A DNA stretch of 64,000 bases, taken from Neisseria sp. Its GTDB lineage: Bacteria; Pseudomonadota; Gammaproteobacteria; Burkholderiales; Neisseriaceae. Position numbers and translations under genes: made by a program. Below the pieces are notes generated by a model, which made no database searches, had not been told where the DNA came from, and was given only the letters and a program-made list of their open reading frames with translations. Every line of letters starts with the position of its first letter. Positions within the stretch are counted from its first letter, which is position 1. The DNA lies in the NCBI GenBank assembly GCA_030531795.1, contig JAUNMN010000005.1, positions 1-64,000 on the forward strand, read 5' to 3'. Shown piece by piece: positions 36,704-46,939 of this stretch.

Positions 36704-37660
36704 TTAGCCTGCTAATTGTTGCTCTAATTCGCCCAACACTTTGTAGCAGTTAATCACGCTTTCTACGCTAGAATTTGGCTGACGGCCTTCGCGAATCGCG
36801 GCGAAAAATTCGCGGTCTTGCAATTCGATGCCATTCATGGAAACCGCCACTTGGCTCACATCAATCGGCTCTTCTTTGCCGTTCACCAAATCGTCGTAAC
36901 GGGCAATATAAGTGCCGTTATCACAAATATAGCGGAAGAATGTGCCAAGTGGGCCATCGTTATTGAACGATAATGACAGCGTGCAAATCGCGCCGTTTTC
37001 CGCTTGCAATTGAATCGACATGTCCATGGCGATGCCCAAAGTTGGGTGAATCGGGCCTTGAATCGCGTTGGCTTTCACCACTTTGCTGCCTGTTTGATAC
37101 TGGAACAAATCCACGGTGTGCGCAGCATGGTGCCACAACAAATGGTCTGTCCACGAACGCGGTTCGCCCAAAGCGTTGGTGTTGGTACGGCGGAAGAAAT
37201 AGGTTTGCACGTCCATTTGTTGAATGTTCAATTCGCCTGCACGGATTTTGTTGTTCACCCATTGATGGCTAGGATTGAAGCGGCGCGTGTGTCCCACCAT
37301 CGCCACCAAACCCGTTTCTTTTTGCACGCGCAACACTTCTTCTGCGTCTTTCCAAGAGTCTGCCAACGGAATTTCCACTTGAACGTGTTTGCCTGCTTTC
37401 AAGCATTGCAAGGTTTGGGCGGCGTGCATTTGGGTTGGGGTACACAAAATCACAGCGTCCAATTCTGGCAATTCCAAAGCCTTCGCCAAATCGTCGGTAA
37501 CAAAACCCACGCCGTATTTGTCGGCAACGGCTTGGGTTTTCTCCATGTCGCGACCGATTAAGGCAATCACTTCCACATCGGGAATGTTTTTGATGCCGTC
37601 TAAATGTTTCACGCCAAACGCGCCTGCGCCAGCCAGCGCAACTTTAATGGTGTTTGCCAT
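36704..37660 (-). CDS. ligC: 4-carboxy-2-hydroxymuconate-6-semialdehyde dehydrogenase
   Basis: 318 aa Gfo/Idh/MocA-family NAD(P) oxidoreductase. The Rossmann motif is LAGAGAFGVKHLDGI, and the family EKP-like position reads VEIPLADSWKDAEEV. The C-terminal domain includes WTDHLLWHHAAHTVDLFQYQ. In the protocatechuate 4,5-cleavage pathway LigC/PmdC oxidises the hemiacetal of CHMS to 2-pyrone-4,6-dicarboxylate. The assignment rests on similarity to LigC and, decisively, on its place directly downstream of ligAB. No sugar-dehydrogenase context is present. Confidence 0.88.
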   Translation of the reverse strand: MANTIKVALAGAGAFGVKHLDGIKNIPDVEVIALIGRDMEKTQAVADKYGVGFVTDDLAKALELPELDAVILCTPTQMHAAQTLQCLKAGKHVQVEIPLADSWKDAEEVLRVQKETGLVAMVGHTRRFNPSHQWVNNKIRAGELNIQQMDVQTYFFRRTNTNALGEPRSWTDHLLWHHAAHTVDLFQYQTGSKVVKANAIQGPIHPTLGIAMDMSIQLQAENGAICTLSLSFNNDGPLGTFFRYICDNGTYIARYDDLVNGKEEPIDVSQVAVSMNGIELQDREFFAAIREGRQPNSSVESVINCYKVLGELEQQLAG

Positions 37661-37768
37661 TGTGTTTTCCTTGTTTTCAAAATTTCGTTTGTTGATTTGC
37701 TGTTCATTTACTGTTTAAACGCAAGCGTTTTTGTGTATGAATAACACGCCAACGCTTGCTGCATTTTT

Positions 37769-37786
37769 TGCCGTCTGCAGACGGCA
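37769..37786. repeat. 18-bp DUS palindrome between ligB and ligC
   Basis: TGCCGTCTGCAGACGGCA, the TGCA-centred form lacking the outer A/T pair; 8 bases after the ligB stop. Confidence 0.65.
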
Positions 37787-37794
37787 TCGCTGGC

Positions 37795-38655
37795 TTATTC
37801 GCCTTTTTTCGGTGCTTCCAAAATCAGGTGTCCAACTGCCGTGTTTGACGCTGGCACATGATAAAAGCGGTGTTTCACAATCGGCTCTTCGCCTTCTTCA
37901 CACATCGCCGCACGCGCAATCAGCCACATCACCAGCTCAATGCCTTCCGAACCTGCTTCGCGCACATATTCAATATGCGGTTTGGTTGCCAAGGTTTTCG
38001 GGTCGGCGATTAAGTCGTCCAAGAATTTGTTGTCCCATTCTTTGTTAATCAAACCAGCGCGCGGGCCTTGCAATTGATGGCTCATGCCGCCCGTGCCCCA
38101 AATGTGCACGTTCAAATCTTCGTCATAACTTTCCACCGCTTTGCGAATCGCGCGACCCAAATCGTAGCAACGCTGACCGCTCGGCACTGGATATTGCACC
38201 ACGTTCACATGAATCGGAATGACTTTCACTGGCCATTGTTCCACGTCGCCAAACATCACCGTCATCGGCACAGTCAAACCGTGGTCGACTTCCATTTCGT
38301 AGCACAAAGTCAAATCAAAACCCGATTCGATGACCGAGTGCGCCAAATGCGAAGCAAATTTTTGGTCGCCCACCACATTCGGCACGGGACGCGGGCCCCA
38401 ACCTTCATCGCTAGGCTTGAATTCGTGGTTCATGCCCAAAGCAAACGTTGGAATCAAGTCAAAACCGAAGTTGTTGGTGTGGTCGTTGTAAATCAAAATC
38501 ACCACATCGGGATTGTTTTCTTTTTGCCATTGTTTGCTGTATTCATAGCCTGCGAACACGGGTTTCCAGTAGTCTTCGCCCGTTTTTTTCAAATCCCACG
38601 CCACGCCAACTGCAGGAATGTGTGAGGTGTACACACTTGCTGTGATTTTTGCCAT
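37795..38655 (-). CDS. ligB: protocatechuate 4,5-dioxygenase beta (catalytic) subunit
   Basis: 286 aa from ATG 38655, chosen for its AGGAGA ribosome site and the family start AKITASVYTSHIPAVG. Extradiol (type II, LigB-fold) non-haem Fe(II) enzyme that opens protocatechuate between C4 and C5. The iron ligands expected from LigAB are visible: H12, H59 in YNDHT, and a glutamate near 240 in EAGSEGIELVMW; the catalytic base is likely H193 in GTGGMSHQL. Partner of LigA, encoded 13 bases upstream. Confidence 0.95.
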   Translation of the reverse strand: MAKITASVYTSHIPAVGVAWDLKKTGEDYWKPVFAGYEYSKQWQKENNPDVVILIYNDHTNNFGFDLIPTFALGMNHEFKPSDEGWGPRPVPNVVGDQKFASHLAHSVIESGFDLTLCYEMEVDHGLTVPMTVMFGDVEQWPVKVIPIHVNVVQYPVPSGQRCYDLGRAIRKAVESYDEDLNVHIWGTGGMSHQLQGPRAGLINKEWDNKFLDDLIADPKTLATKPHIEYVREAGSEGIELVMWLIARAAMCEEGEEPIVKHRFYHVPASNTAVGHLILEAPKKGE

Positions 38656-38668
38656 GCTGCTCTCCTGT

Positions 38669-39076
38669 TTACTTATCTTCTGCTTTGCCGTCTTGTTCGT
38701 GCAAATAGCGATTGCCTTCAATGCTGCGTCCGCCGTTTAACATCATGGCACGATATTCTTCTTCACTCATGCCCGTCATGCTGCCCGCCATTTGCTGAAA
38801 GGTTAAACCATCGGTCGCACCGATTTTCGCCAACACATAAATATTGCCGCCCAAATCCATCAAACGGTTCAAATCACGCGCAATCACCGCGTCTTTTTGT
38901 TCTTCCGTCATCGGCCATTCGTCTAAATAGGCGCGTTGGTCGGCTTTGAAACGCTCGCGGTTTTCCGCTTTCATCAGCGACATGCAAAACTGGTTCAAAT
39001 GATAACCTTGGCTGGCGCGTTCTGAATCAAAAATACGCGTTCCAGGGATGTCTTTATAAGGCTTGTCAATCGCCAT
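38669..39076 (-). CDS. ligA: protocatechuate 4,5-dioxygenase alpha subunit
   Basis: 135 aa helical subunit that caps the active site of LigB. Family features are DKPYKDIPGTRIFDSERASQ, GYHLNQFCMSLMKAENRERF, WPMTEEQKDAV and LDLGGNIYVLAKIGATDG-like segments, ending NGGRSIEGNRY. Coupled to ligB by a 13-base gap. Preceded by a 157-base gap with a DUS and a small repeated hairpin, so it may have its own promoter. Confidence 0.95.
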   Translation of the reverse strand: MAIDKPYKDIPGTRIFDSERASQGYHLNQFCMSLMKAENRERFKADQRAYLDEWPMTEEQKDAVIARDLNRLMDLGGNIYVLAKIGATDGLTFQQMAGSMTGMSEEEYRAMMLNGGRSIEGNRYLHEQDGKAEDK

Positions 39077-39193
39077 CTTTCACTCCTTTACACTTTCAAA
39101 AAATATGCCGTCTGCAGTTGAACACTCATTTGGCACGGCAAACATGTTCTGTGCAACATCCTTGATGATGCTCGCTGTGCCGCCTGCACTCGG

Positions 39194-39220
39194 TTTGGTG
39201 GGCTAGCAAGCCCACCCTAC
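39194..39220. repeat. small hairpin repeat, copy 1
   Basis: TTTGGTGGGCTAGCAAGCCCACCCTAC core: GGTGGGCT faces AGCCCACC. A near-identical copy lies at 41527-41553, both within the aromatic cluster. Possibly a REP-like or terminator element. Confidence 0.6.
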
Positions 39221-39234
39221 TTTCATTCGCTGCT

Positions 39235-40158
39235 TTATTTCGCCACTTCTTCAGGCCAGTACAAACGCATCGGGTTATCCACCAAAATTTGTTGACGTTC
39301 GGCTTCGGTTGGGGCGATGTGTGCCAACCAGTCCACCAACAAACCATCATCGGGCATGTGGTCTTTCAAATTTGGGTGCGGCCAGTCTGTGCCGAACAAG
39401 ACACGGTCGGGAAATTCTTGCATCAAACGACGCGCAAACGGCACAACATCGGTATAAGCGTTTTGTTCGCCATTCAAAGCGGCTGGGCCGGTAACACTCA
39501 AACGCTCTGGGCAAGACAGTTTGCTCCAAAAATTTGGGTTTTCGCGCATCAGTTTTACGAACAACTCAAAATCGCCACCAAACGCATTTTGGCTCACGTC
39601 TGGACGACCCATGTGGTCAACGACAACGGTTGTCGGCAAAGAGGTAAAGAAATCGTAGTATTCCGCCAAATCCGCTGCTTCAAAATAAATCACGATGTGC
39701 CAACCCAAAGGGGCGATTTTTTCGGCAATCATGCGCAAGGTTTCGGTTGGCGCGGTGTCTACCAAGCGTTTCACGAAATTAAAACGCACGCCTCGCACGC
39801 CAGCCGCGTGCAATTCTTGCAATTGTTCATCGGTAACGTCGGCTTTCACGGTTGCCACGCCACGCGCTTTTTGTCCTGCCGTCTGCAGTGCGTCCACCAA
39901 AGCGCGGTTGTCTGCACCGTGGCAAGTGGCTTGCACAATCACATTGCGCTCAAAACCCAGCAAATCGCGCAAGGCAAACAGTTTTTCTTTACCTGCATCG
40001 CAAGGCGTGTATTTGCGCTCGGGTGCGTACGGGAACACATCCCCTGGCCCAAAAACGTGGCAATGTGCATCCACCGCGCCTTGTGGCAATGTCAATTTGG
40101 GTTTGCTTGGATTTGGGTAAAAATCCAACCAACCTTCGGTTTTTTGAAACGCTGTCAT
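39235..40158 (-). CDS. ligI: 2-pyrone-4,6-dicarboxylate hydrolase
   Basis: 307 aa amidohydrolase-superfamily TIM barrel hydrolysing 2-pyrone-4,6-dicarboxylate to 4-oxalomesaconate. Visible are the HxH motif in VDAHCHVFGPG (H32, H34), the lid/arginine segments ERKYTPCDA and VRGVRFNFVKRL, the metal-site histidine in VVDHMGRPD, and the catalytic aspartate in LFGTDWPHPN. These match LigI, which is metal-independent. Located between pobA and ligA on the same strand. Confidence 0.95.
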   Translation of the reverse strand: MTAFQKTEGWLDFYPNPSKPKLTLPQGAVDAHCHVFGPGDVFPYAPERKYTPCDAGKEKLFALRDLLGFERNVIVQATCHGADNRALVDALQTAGQKARGVATVKADVTDEQLQELHAAGVRGVRFNFVKRLVDTAPTETLRMIAEKIAPLGWHIVIYFEAADLAEYYDFFTSLPTTVVVDHMGRPDVSQNAFGGDFELFVKLMRENPNFWSKLSCPERLSVTGPAALNGEQNAYTDVVPFARRLMQEFPDRVLFGTDWPHPNLKDHMPDDGLLVDWLAHIAPTEAERQQILVDNPMRLYWPEEVAK

Positions 40159-40218
40159 ATTGTTTCCTTATGGTTTTGTTTACGGTTTGGGCGGATTGTT
40201 CCACCCGATTTGTTCATC

Positions 40219-41442
<1,224 letters not shown>

Positions 41443-41491
41443 TTATTGTTTTTATTTACTCGCCCTGTTGGTGTCTTTTTTCTCGGGCAAG

Positions 41492-41520
41492 TGCAGACGG
41501 CATAAGCTGTGCCGTCTACA
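41492..41520. repeat. inverted DUS pair between ligK and pobA
   Basis: TGCAGACGGCAT and TGCCGTCTACA (one mismatch) across a short loop. Confidence 0.5.
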
Positions 41521-41526
41521 GTTAGA

Positions 41527-41553
41527 TTTGGTGGGTAAGCATGCCCACCCTAC
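41527..41553. repeat. small hairpin repeat, copy 2
   Basis: Same flanks (TTTGGTGGG...CCCACCCTAC) as the copy at 39194, with loop TAAGCATG instead of CTAGCAAG. Located 12 bases after the ligK stop. Confidence 0.6.
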
Positions 41554-41565
41554 GCCACAAGCGGT

Positions 41566-42264
41566 TTAATCGATGTATTTCAAACCTGCTTTTTCCAAAG
41601 GCTCGCGCATTTTGTACAAATCCAAGCCCAAGGTGCCGTTTTTGAACAATTCGCGCTTGTTGCCTTCGTTGGCTTCACGCGCTTCGGCGGCGTTGGCGAT
41701 TTCCATCGCGCGTTCGGCAGGCACAACCACCACGCCGTCTACGTCGGCAATCACCACATCACCAGGATTGACCAGCGCACCTGCGCACACAACAGGCACG
41801 TTCACCGAACCCAAAGTGGCTTTAATCGTGCCCTTGGCGTGAATCGCTTTGGCAAACACAGGAAAACCCATTATTTCCAAATCCGCCACATCACGCACAC
41901 CGCCGTCAATAATCAAACCTTTGCAGCCTTGCGCTTGGAATGAAGTTGCCAACAAATCGCCAAAGAAACCATCTGCGTTATCGGTGGTGCAGGCGGCAAC
42001 GGCAACATCGCCTTCACGCAATTGTTCTGCCGCAACGTGCATCATCCAGTTGTCGCCAGGTTGCAGCAAAATCGTTACCGCCGTGCCGCAGATTTTCGCG
42101 CCGTTGTAGACAGGTCGCATATACGGTTTCATCAAACCGATGCGCCCCATCGCTTCATGAATCGTTGCCACACCGAAACGCGATAATTTTTCTACTGCCG
42201 CTGGGTCGGCACGTTTGATATTGCGTTTGACCACGCCCAGTTGATTCAAATATACGTCTGTCAT
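41566..42264 (-). CDS. ligK: 4-carboxy-4-hydroxy-2-oxoadipate aldolase
   Basis: 232 aa class II (divalent-metal) pyruvate aldolase of the HMG/CHA family (RraA-like fold). It splits 4-carboxy-4-hydroxy-2-oxoadipate into pyruvate and oxaloacetate. Diagnostic segments are [15 protein letters not shown], the phosphate/pyruvate loop [36 protein letters not shown] (with metal-binding D and R) and [14 protein letters not shown]. Only one base separates it from the upstream ligJ, so they are coupled. RraA itself is shorter and lacks this context. Confidence 0.94.
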   Translation of the reverse strand: MTDVYLNQLGVVKRNIKRADPAAVEKLSRFGVATIHEAMGRIGLMKPYMRPVYNGAKICGTAVTILLQPGDNWMMHVAAEQLREGDVAVAACTTDNADGFFGDLLATSFQAQGCKGLIIDGGVRDVADLEIMGFPVFAKAIHAKGTIKATLGSVNVPVVCAGALVNPGDVVIADVDGVVVVPAERAMEIANAAEAREANEGNKRELFKNGTLGLDLYKMREPLEKAGLKYID

Positions 42265-42265
42265 C

Positions 42266-43297
42266 TTACAATCCTTTCGCTTTCAAACGCGCGTCCAAAC
42301 GTGGGAACACGCGGCGGGCGTTGCCTTCGTAAATTTGGTGTTTGTCTTCGGCGGAAATCTTCGCCGCTTCAATGTAACGCTTGGTGTCATCAAAATAAAA
42401 ACCTGTGCGTGGGTCAATGTCGCGCACCGCGCCAATCATTTCTGATGCGAACAGGATGTTTTTGTTCGGAATCACGTCTAACAACAAATCAATACCAGGT
42501 TGATGGTATACACAAGTGTCAAAGAAAATATTGTTCAACAAATGCTGTTCCAATTCAGGCTTTTTCAGCACCATCGCCAAACCGCGGAAACGTCCCCAGT
42601 GATACGGCACTGCGCCGCCGCCGTGCGGAATCAAAAAGCGCAAAGTTGGGAAATCTTTGAACAAATCGCCTTGCAAAAGCTGCATGAATGCGGTGGTATC
42701 TGCGTTCAGATAATGTGCGCCAGTGGTGTGGAAACAGTTGTTGCAAGAGGTAGAAACGTGAATCATGGCTGGAATGTCGTATTCCACCATTTTTTCGTAA
42801 ATCGGATACCAATATTTATCGGTCAATGGCGGCGAAGTCCAATGACCGCCAGACGGGTCGGGATTGAGATTGATGCCGACATTGCCAAATTCATTCACGC
42901 AGCGTTCCAATTCGGCGATACAGGTTTCAATCGCCACCCCTGGACTTTGCGGCAACATCGCCACAGGCACAAAATTATTGGGGAACAGCTGCGACACGCG
43001 GTAGCACAACTCATTGCAAATTGCTGCCCAAGTTGCCGACACTTGAAAATCGCCGATGTGGTGCGCCATGAAGCTGGCGCGTGGCGAAAACAGCGTCATG
43101 TCCGCGCCGCGTTCTTTCATCAAACGCAACTGGTTTTTTTCAATCGTTTCACGCAATTCGTCGTCGCTGATGTGAAGTTCGGACGCTTTGGGCATTTGAC
43201 TGAGGTTGCCGATGGCGGCGATTTGTTTGTTGCGCCACGCTTCCAAAGACGGCGGCGCAGTGGTGTAATGACCATGGCAGTCAATAATCAAACTCAT
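42266..43297 (-). CDS. ligJ: 4-oxalomesaconate hydratase
   Basis: 343 aa amidohydrolase-superfamily enzyme adding water to 4-oxalomesaconate (enol form) to give 4-carboxy-4-hydroxy-2-oxoadipate. Features: metal-binding DCHGHYTT (H8, H10), [40 protein letters not shown] and [15 protein letters not shown], with [14 protein letters not shown] near the end. These match LigJ/PmdE rather than the unrelated GalB. Immediately upstream of ligK. Confidence 0.93.
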   Translation of the reverse strand: MSLIIDCHGHYTTAPPSLEAWRNKQIAAIGNLSQMPKASELHISDDELRETIEKNQLRLMKERGADMTLFSPRASFMAHHIGDFQVSATWAAICNELCYRVSQLFPNNFVPVAMLPQSPGVAIETCIAELERCVNEFGNVGINLNPDPSGGHWTSPPLTDKYWYPIYEKMVEYDIPAMIHVSTSCNNCFHTTGAHYLNADTTAFMQLLQGDLFKDFPTLRFLIPHGGGAVPYHWGRFRGLAMVLKKPELEQHLLNNIFFDTCVYHQPGIDLLLDVIPNKNILFASEMIGAVRDIDPRTGFYFDDTKRYIEAAKISAEDKHQIYEGNARRVFPRLDARLKAKGL

Positions 43298-43351
43298 GTT
43301 TTCTTTCCTTTTTCAATCAAATTGATTTTAAAATCAGTCTGTTTGCTGTAT

Positions 43352-43382
43352 TGCAGACGGCATATTTGCCGATGCCGTCTGC
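43352..43382. repeat. inverted DUS pair between transporter gene and ligJ
   Basis: TGCAGACGGCAT and ATGCCGTCTGC separated by 8 bases, in the 93-base gap after the transporter stop. Confidence 0.6.
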
Positions 43383-43390
43383 GTTTTGCT

Positions 43391-44719
43391 TTAATCGCCG
43401 TATACTTTTTGTTTAATCAACAAGCACACGCTCAAAATCAAAGACGGTATCGCCAAAATCACGAAAATCGTTACAAAATCCAATTTCCATGCGATGAGTT
43501 GCCCTGTTAAAAATGTGCCTGCAATCGCGCCGAAGCGACCGATGCCCAGCATCCACGACACGCCAGTTGAACGGCATTCGGCTGGATAAAACTTCGCAGC
43601 CAGCGCAGGCAAAGAAGTTTGTGCCGTGTTTTGCATCACGCCCGCAAACAACACCACCGCAATCAGCATGCCCAAACCTTGTCCGAGCGACCAGCCGATA
43701 AACGCCACCGACACCGCAGTCAAAAAAGACAAAAACGCAATCAATTTATTGCCGTTAAAACGGTCCATCAAATAGCCGCTGGCAATCGCACCCAAACCGC
43801 CCAAAGCAAACAAACCCGAAATACGCGGGCCAAGTTCTGCAGGCATATTCGCTTCTTTGAACAAAACGGGCATCCAGTTAATCATTGCGTAGAAAATAAT
43901 CAAACCCATGAAATAACTTGCCATCAGTAAGAATGAACCCAAGCGGAAATGCTTGTTCAACACCATAGACATCGGGTTGCTGCCTTCAATCGCCACTTTT
44001 TTGTTGTCCACCACAAAAATGGCGTTGTCCAAATCGGCGTTGGGATTGATTTTGTGCAAAATGCGGCGAACTTCGGCTAAAGGTTTGTTGTTTGCCACCA
44101 AATACGCCACCGAACGCGGCATGATGAAAATCATCAGCACGCCCAAAATCAAAGGCAATAAACCGCACCACATCAACGCAGTGCGCCAACCAAATTCAGG
44201 AATCAGCCAAGAAGCGAAGAAACCGCCTGCCGCCGCGCCGACTGGGAAACCGCAATACATGGTGTTCACAATCATCGAGCGTTTGTGGTCGGGGCAATAT
44301 TCGGTTAAGAGTGTAACCGCATTCGGCATCGCCGCGCCCAAACCCAAACCCGTGATGAAACGCAAAACCGTCATTTGGGTGATGTCTTGGGCAAACGCCG
44401 AAGCCACGCACATGGCCGAAAACAAAATCACCGAAAAAGTCAGCACCACTTTGCGCCCGATTTTGTCGGCAACCGGCCCAAACGACACCGCGCCAATTGC
44501 CAAACCAAACAAAGCCGCGCTCAAAACAGGGGCTAAATCTTTTTTCTCCATGCCCCAATCGTCAAGCAAACTCGGCGCGATGTAGCCAATCGCCGCCGTG
44601 TCCATGCCGTCAAAAAAGGCAATCAAAAAACAGATGATGAAAATCATCCATTGAAACGGCGAAAACTTGTTTTCATTCAAAAAGGTTTGCACATTGATGG
44701 TGCGTTGCGCTGTACTCAT
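43391..44719 (-). CDS. MFS aromatic acid:H+ symporter (AAHS/PcaK-like)
   Basis: 442 aa from ATG 44719 (AGGAG six bases upstream), 12 transmembrane helices. The signature of the AAHS family is DGMDTAAIGYIAPSL in helix 1, followed by the MFS motif A GPVADKIGRKVVL, R-rich GLGLGAAMPNAVTLLTEYCP, and a cytosolic loop after helix 6. Expected to import 4-hydroxybenzoate and/or protocatechuate, matching the downstream pobA and lig genes. First gene of the island on this strand; 244 bases of AT-rich sequence precede it and hold no recognised regulator gene. Confidence 0.9.
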   Translation of the reverse strand: MSTAQRTINVQTFLNENKFSPFQWMIFIICFLIAFFDGMDTAAIGYIAPSLLDDWGMEKKDLAPVLSAALFGLAIGAVSFGPVADKIGRKVVLTFSVILFSAMCVASAFAQDITQMTVLRFITGLGLGAAMPNAVTLLTEYCPDHKRSMIVNTMYCGFPVGAAAGGFFASWLIPEFGWRTALMWCGLLPLILGVLMIFIMPRSVAYLVANNKPLAEVRRILHKINPNADLDNAIFVVDNKKVAIEGSNPMSMVLNKHFRLGSFLLMASYFMGLIIFYAMINWMPVLFKEANMPAELGPRISGLFALGGLGAIASGYLMDRFNGNKLIAFLSFLTAVSVAFIGWSLGQGLGMLIAVVLFAGVMQNTAQTSLPALAAKFYPAECRSTGVSWMLGIGRFGAIAGTFLTGQLIAWKLDFVTIFVILAIPSLILSVCLLIKQKVYGD

Positions 44720-44908
44720 GTTCATCTCCTGCTTTGTAGAAATCGTGTAGCCGATTGACATTTTAAAACGCGGCAAGCGTTCATTTCCAACTGAATGTAA
44801 ATGACTATATTTTTTGGTAAATTATTGTTGATAAGCCTGTTAAGAAAAAGCATGATTTTTTACTAATAGCTATAACAATTTTAGATAAACAAATCAAACA
44901 GCAAAAAA

Positions 44909-44941
44909 ATGCCGTCTGCGAACTCAATCCGCAGACGGCAT
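44909..44941. terminator. DUS stem-loop after the lysozyme-inhibitor gene
   Basis: ATGCCGTCTGCG and CGCAGACGGCAT with a 9-base loop, A-tract on one side and T-rich sequence on the other; 22 bases after the stop of the minus-strand gene. Confidence 0.65.
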
Positions 44942-44963
44942 CTTTAAGTTAATTTATTTTAGT

Positions 44964-45356
44964 TTAACCGCGACGTTTTTTGCCACGCACGCCACAATCT
45001 TTAAACACCAACTCGCCATCAGGTGCAGTGATGGTGATGCGCGCAGAACGAACAGCTTTACGGTTCAATTCGCCTACTGATGCCAAGCTGTAAGAATTTT
45101 CATCGCCAAACACCGTGCCAGCCGCACCAGATTGTGCCAAGTTTACTTTCATGCCACGCGTTTTGCCGTCCACAAACGATTCAGCAAAAGTTGGCAAACC
45201 TTGTTTATTAAAGCCATAAGTTACTTTAACGTTTTTGCCTTGTTGGCAAGTGTATGATTGTTTTACGGTGCGAACGGTTTTACCTGCTTCCGCGTAAACA
45301 TTTGCAGAAACCAACAATGCCGCAGCTGCCACAGTCATTGATACTAATTTTTTCAT
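44964..45356 (-). CDS. adhesin complex protein (ACP) / MliC-like lysozyme inhibitor
   Basis: 130 aa secreted protein. A signal peptide of about 22 residues ends in VYAEA. The mature part has SYTCQQGKNVKVTYGFNKQGL, ITITAPDGELVFKDCG and two cysteines, which match from memory the neisserial adhesin complex protein, shown to inhibit C-type lysozyme and act as a surface adhesin. The 8-stranded MliC-like beta barrel is expected. It ends in a basic tail GKKRRG not known to me in the neisserial proteins. Strong ribosome site AAGGAG and an extended -10 promoter upstream. Monocistronic. Confidence 0.85.
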   Translation of the reverse strand: MKKLVSMTVAAAALLVSANVYAEAGKTVRTVKQSYTCQQGKNVKVTYGFNKQGLPTFAESFVDGKTRGMKVNLAQSGAAGTVFGDENSYSLASVGELNRKAVRSARITITAPDGELVFKDCGVRGKKRRG

Positions 45357-45425
45357 GATGCTCTCCTTTTGAGGTCATTTAAAATAAAACTATTTCCGAT
45401 TCGTTTGTTTTTCAAACGATGACAC

Positions 45426-45434
45426 ATTATAACA
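45426..45434 (-). promoter_or_regulatory. extended -10 promoter of the lysozyme-inhibitor gene
   Basis: On the minus strand TGT followed by perfect TATAAT, 70 bases before the ATG. The -35 is weak (TTTGCG region). Confidence 0.55.
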
Positions 45435-45496
45435 TCGCTAAAATTAGCGCAAATTTAGTTGAATGTAAACTTTTGTTATTTCTTTGTCATCAATCA

Positions 45497-45979
45497 TTAA
45501 GATAGTAACATTTCCTGCAACAAACGTTTGCCCCACTCCCAAGATTTCTGTTCGTTTAAGCGATTTTGTGGTGCAAACAACAAACGCGCTTGCCAACGCG
45601 TTGCCCATTCTTGCGCTGCTTCACGCTTGCCGTCTGCAGGCAACACCACCGCCGCGCGACACGGGCTGCGAAACTGTTGAACCGCAATCTGTTCAGGAAA
45701 ATCGTTTTCAGGAAGCAACAAAATCAAGGCTTGTAAACGTTTGCGCACGGCAAAATCTTGTTGATACAAATCCGCCAACAAATGCCAAACCGCCTGCCCA
45801 CACGCCACCACCGCCAACTTATGTTCGCCCTGCCATGCCGTCTGCAACTGCGCCTGTGCGTTTGTATTCAAAGCCAAAATTTCGCTACACGGATACAATT
45901 TCGCCCAGTTATCCAACCACGCAACGGTTTCCCGCTCATCGTGCAACAAAACCAGTTTCAAATCATCTAAATCGTGCAT
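45497..45979 (-). CDS. RBBP9/YdeN-like alpha/beta hydrolase fold protein, uncertain
   Basis: 160 aa. Alternating strands and helices (LKLVLLHDERET, EILALNTNA, KLAVVACGQAVWHLLADLY, RLQALILLLPEN, AAVVLPADGKREAAQEWA) resemble the short RBBP9/YdeN serine-hydrolase family. However, the expected GHSxG nucleophile elbow reads ACGQAV, so the usual serine is absent or replaced (cysteine at the preceding position). It may be a degenerate, non-catalytic member. It lies alone between the ACP-like gene and xthA on the same strand. Confidence 0.6.
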   Translation of the reverse strand: MHDLDDLKLVLLHDERETVAWLDNWAKLYPCSEILALNTNAQAQLQTAWQGEHKLAVVACGQAVWHLLADLYQQDFAVRKRLQALILLLPENDFPEQIAVQQFRSPCRAAVVLPADGKREAAQEWATRWQARLLFAPQNRLNEQKSWEWGKRLLQEMLLS

Positions 45980-46095
45980 TTTCGGGCGTTCACATGAAAA
46001 TAAATGAGCGTTATATCACTAAAGCAACAACACCGCCAAATGCGGTGTTGTTTTTTCATCAATTGATGCCGTCTGCAAATAAAACAGTCGCCAAA

Positions 46096-46869
46096 TTACA
46101 GCGTGTAATCGTAATCCACCACCAAAGGCGCGTGGTCGGAAAATTTTTCGTCTTTGTAAACTTGGGCAACGGTCGCTTTTTTCGCCAACTCGGGCGACAC
46201 CATTTGGTAATCAATCCGCCAGCCCACATCTTTTGCGTATGCTTGCCCGCGGTTGCTCCACCAAGTGTAGCCCGCGATTTCGGGGTAAAGCGTGCGCCAA
46301 ATGTCGGTCCAGCCCAAGCGGTAAATCACTTTGCCTATCCATTCGCGCTCTTCTGGCAAGAAACCTGAATTTTTCAGATTGCCTTTCCAGTTTTTTAAGT
46401 CTATGTTTTGGTGCGCAATATTCCAGTCGCCACACACCACCATGTCGCGCCCTTCTGCCAACAATGCCTGCAACATCGGGTAAAACACGTCTAAAAAACG
46501 GAATTTGGCTTGTTGGCGCTCTTCCGCGCTGCTGCCGCTGGGCAAATACAGAGAAATCACGGTCAAATTGCCAAAATCGGCACGGACAAAACGCCCTTCG
46601 CGATCAAATTCTTCCACGCCCATGCCGATTTGCACGGCATCGGGTTTGCGTTTGCTGTAAATCGCCACGCCGCTGTAACCGCGTTTTTCGGCACAATGCC
46701 ACACGCCGTGCATGCCGTTTGGCGATTTCATTTCGTCTGCCAAATCCGCTTCTTGTGCTTTCAATTCTTGCACGCACACAATGTCCGCACCCGAAGCGGC
46801 GATGTATTCATGAAAACCTTTTTTGTATGCCGAACGAATGCCGTTCACGTTTGCTGAAATAATTCGCAT
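46096..46869 (-). CDS. xthA: exodeoxyribonuclease III family AP endonuclease
   Basis: 257 aa from ATG 46869, which is preceded by AGGAAAAG; the frame is open further upstream without family support. Cuts DNA 5' of abasic sites in base-excision repair. Endonuclease/exonuclease/phosphatase motifs are visible: N7 in ANVNGIRSA, metal-binding E35 in VQELKAQ, the active-site YLPSGSS and GDWNIAH, WWSNRGQAYAKDVGWRIDY and the catalytic histidine in SDHAPL. Neisseria carry two such enzymes (NApe and NExo); which one this represents is not settled here. Confidence 0.93.
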   Translation of the reverse strand: MRIISANVNGIRSAYKKGFHEYIAASGADIVCVQELKAQEADLADEMKSPNGMHGVWHCAEKRGYSGVAIYSKRKPDAVQIGMGVEEFDREGRFVRADFGNLTVISLYLPSGSSAEERQQAKFRFLDVFYPMLQALLAEGRDMVVCGDWNIAHQNIDLKNWKGNLKNSGFLPEEREWIGKVIYRLGWTDIWRTLYPEIAGYTWWSNRGQAYAKDVGWRIDYQMVSPELAKKATVAQVYKDEKFSDHAPLVVDYDYTL

Positions 46870-46893
46870 TTTGTCTTTTCCTGATTCAATACA

Positions 46894-46927
46894 ATGCCGC
46901 CTGCAGCACGAAAACTGCAGACGGCAC
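46894..46927. terminator. DUS stem-loop after the sensor kinase gene
   Basis: ATGCCGCCTGCAG and CTGCAGACGGCAC with an 8-base loop, one mismatch, between misS and xthA on the minus strand. Confidence 0.55.
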
Positions 46928-46939
46928 GTCAACTGATGA

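Noticed and set aside
42500..43510. 336-codon open frame antisense to ligJ
   Set aside because: Same reasons; it also runs into the 3' end of the transporter gene.
46026..46056. Strong hairpin AACAACACCGC / GCGGTGTTGTT as xthA terminator
   Set aside because: The T-run follows the stem on the plus strand, but no plus-strand gene precedes it; on the minus strand after xthA the stem is followed by GCTTTAG, not Ts. A weak bidirectional role remains possible.
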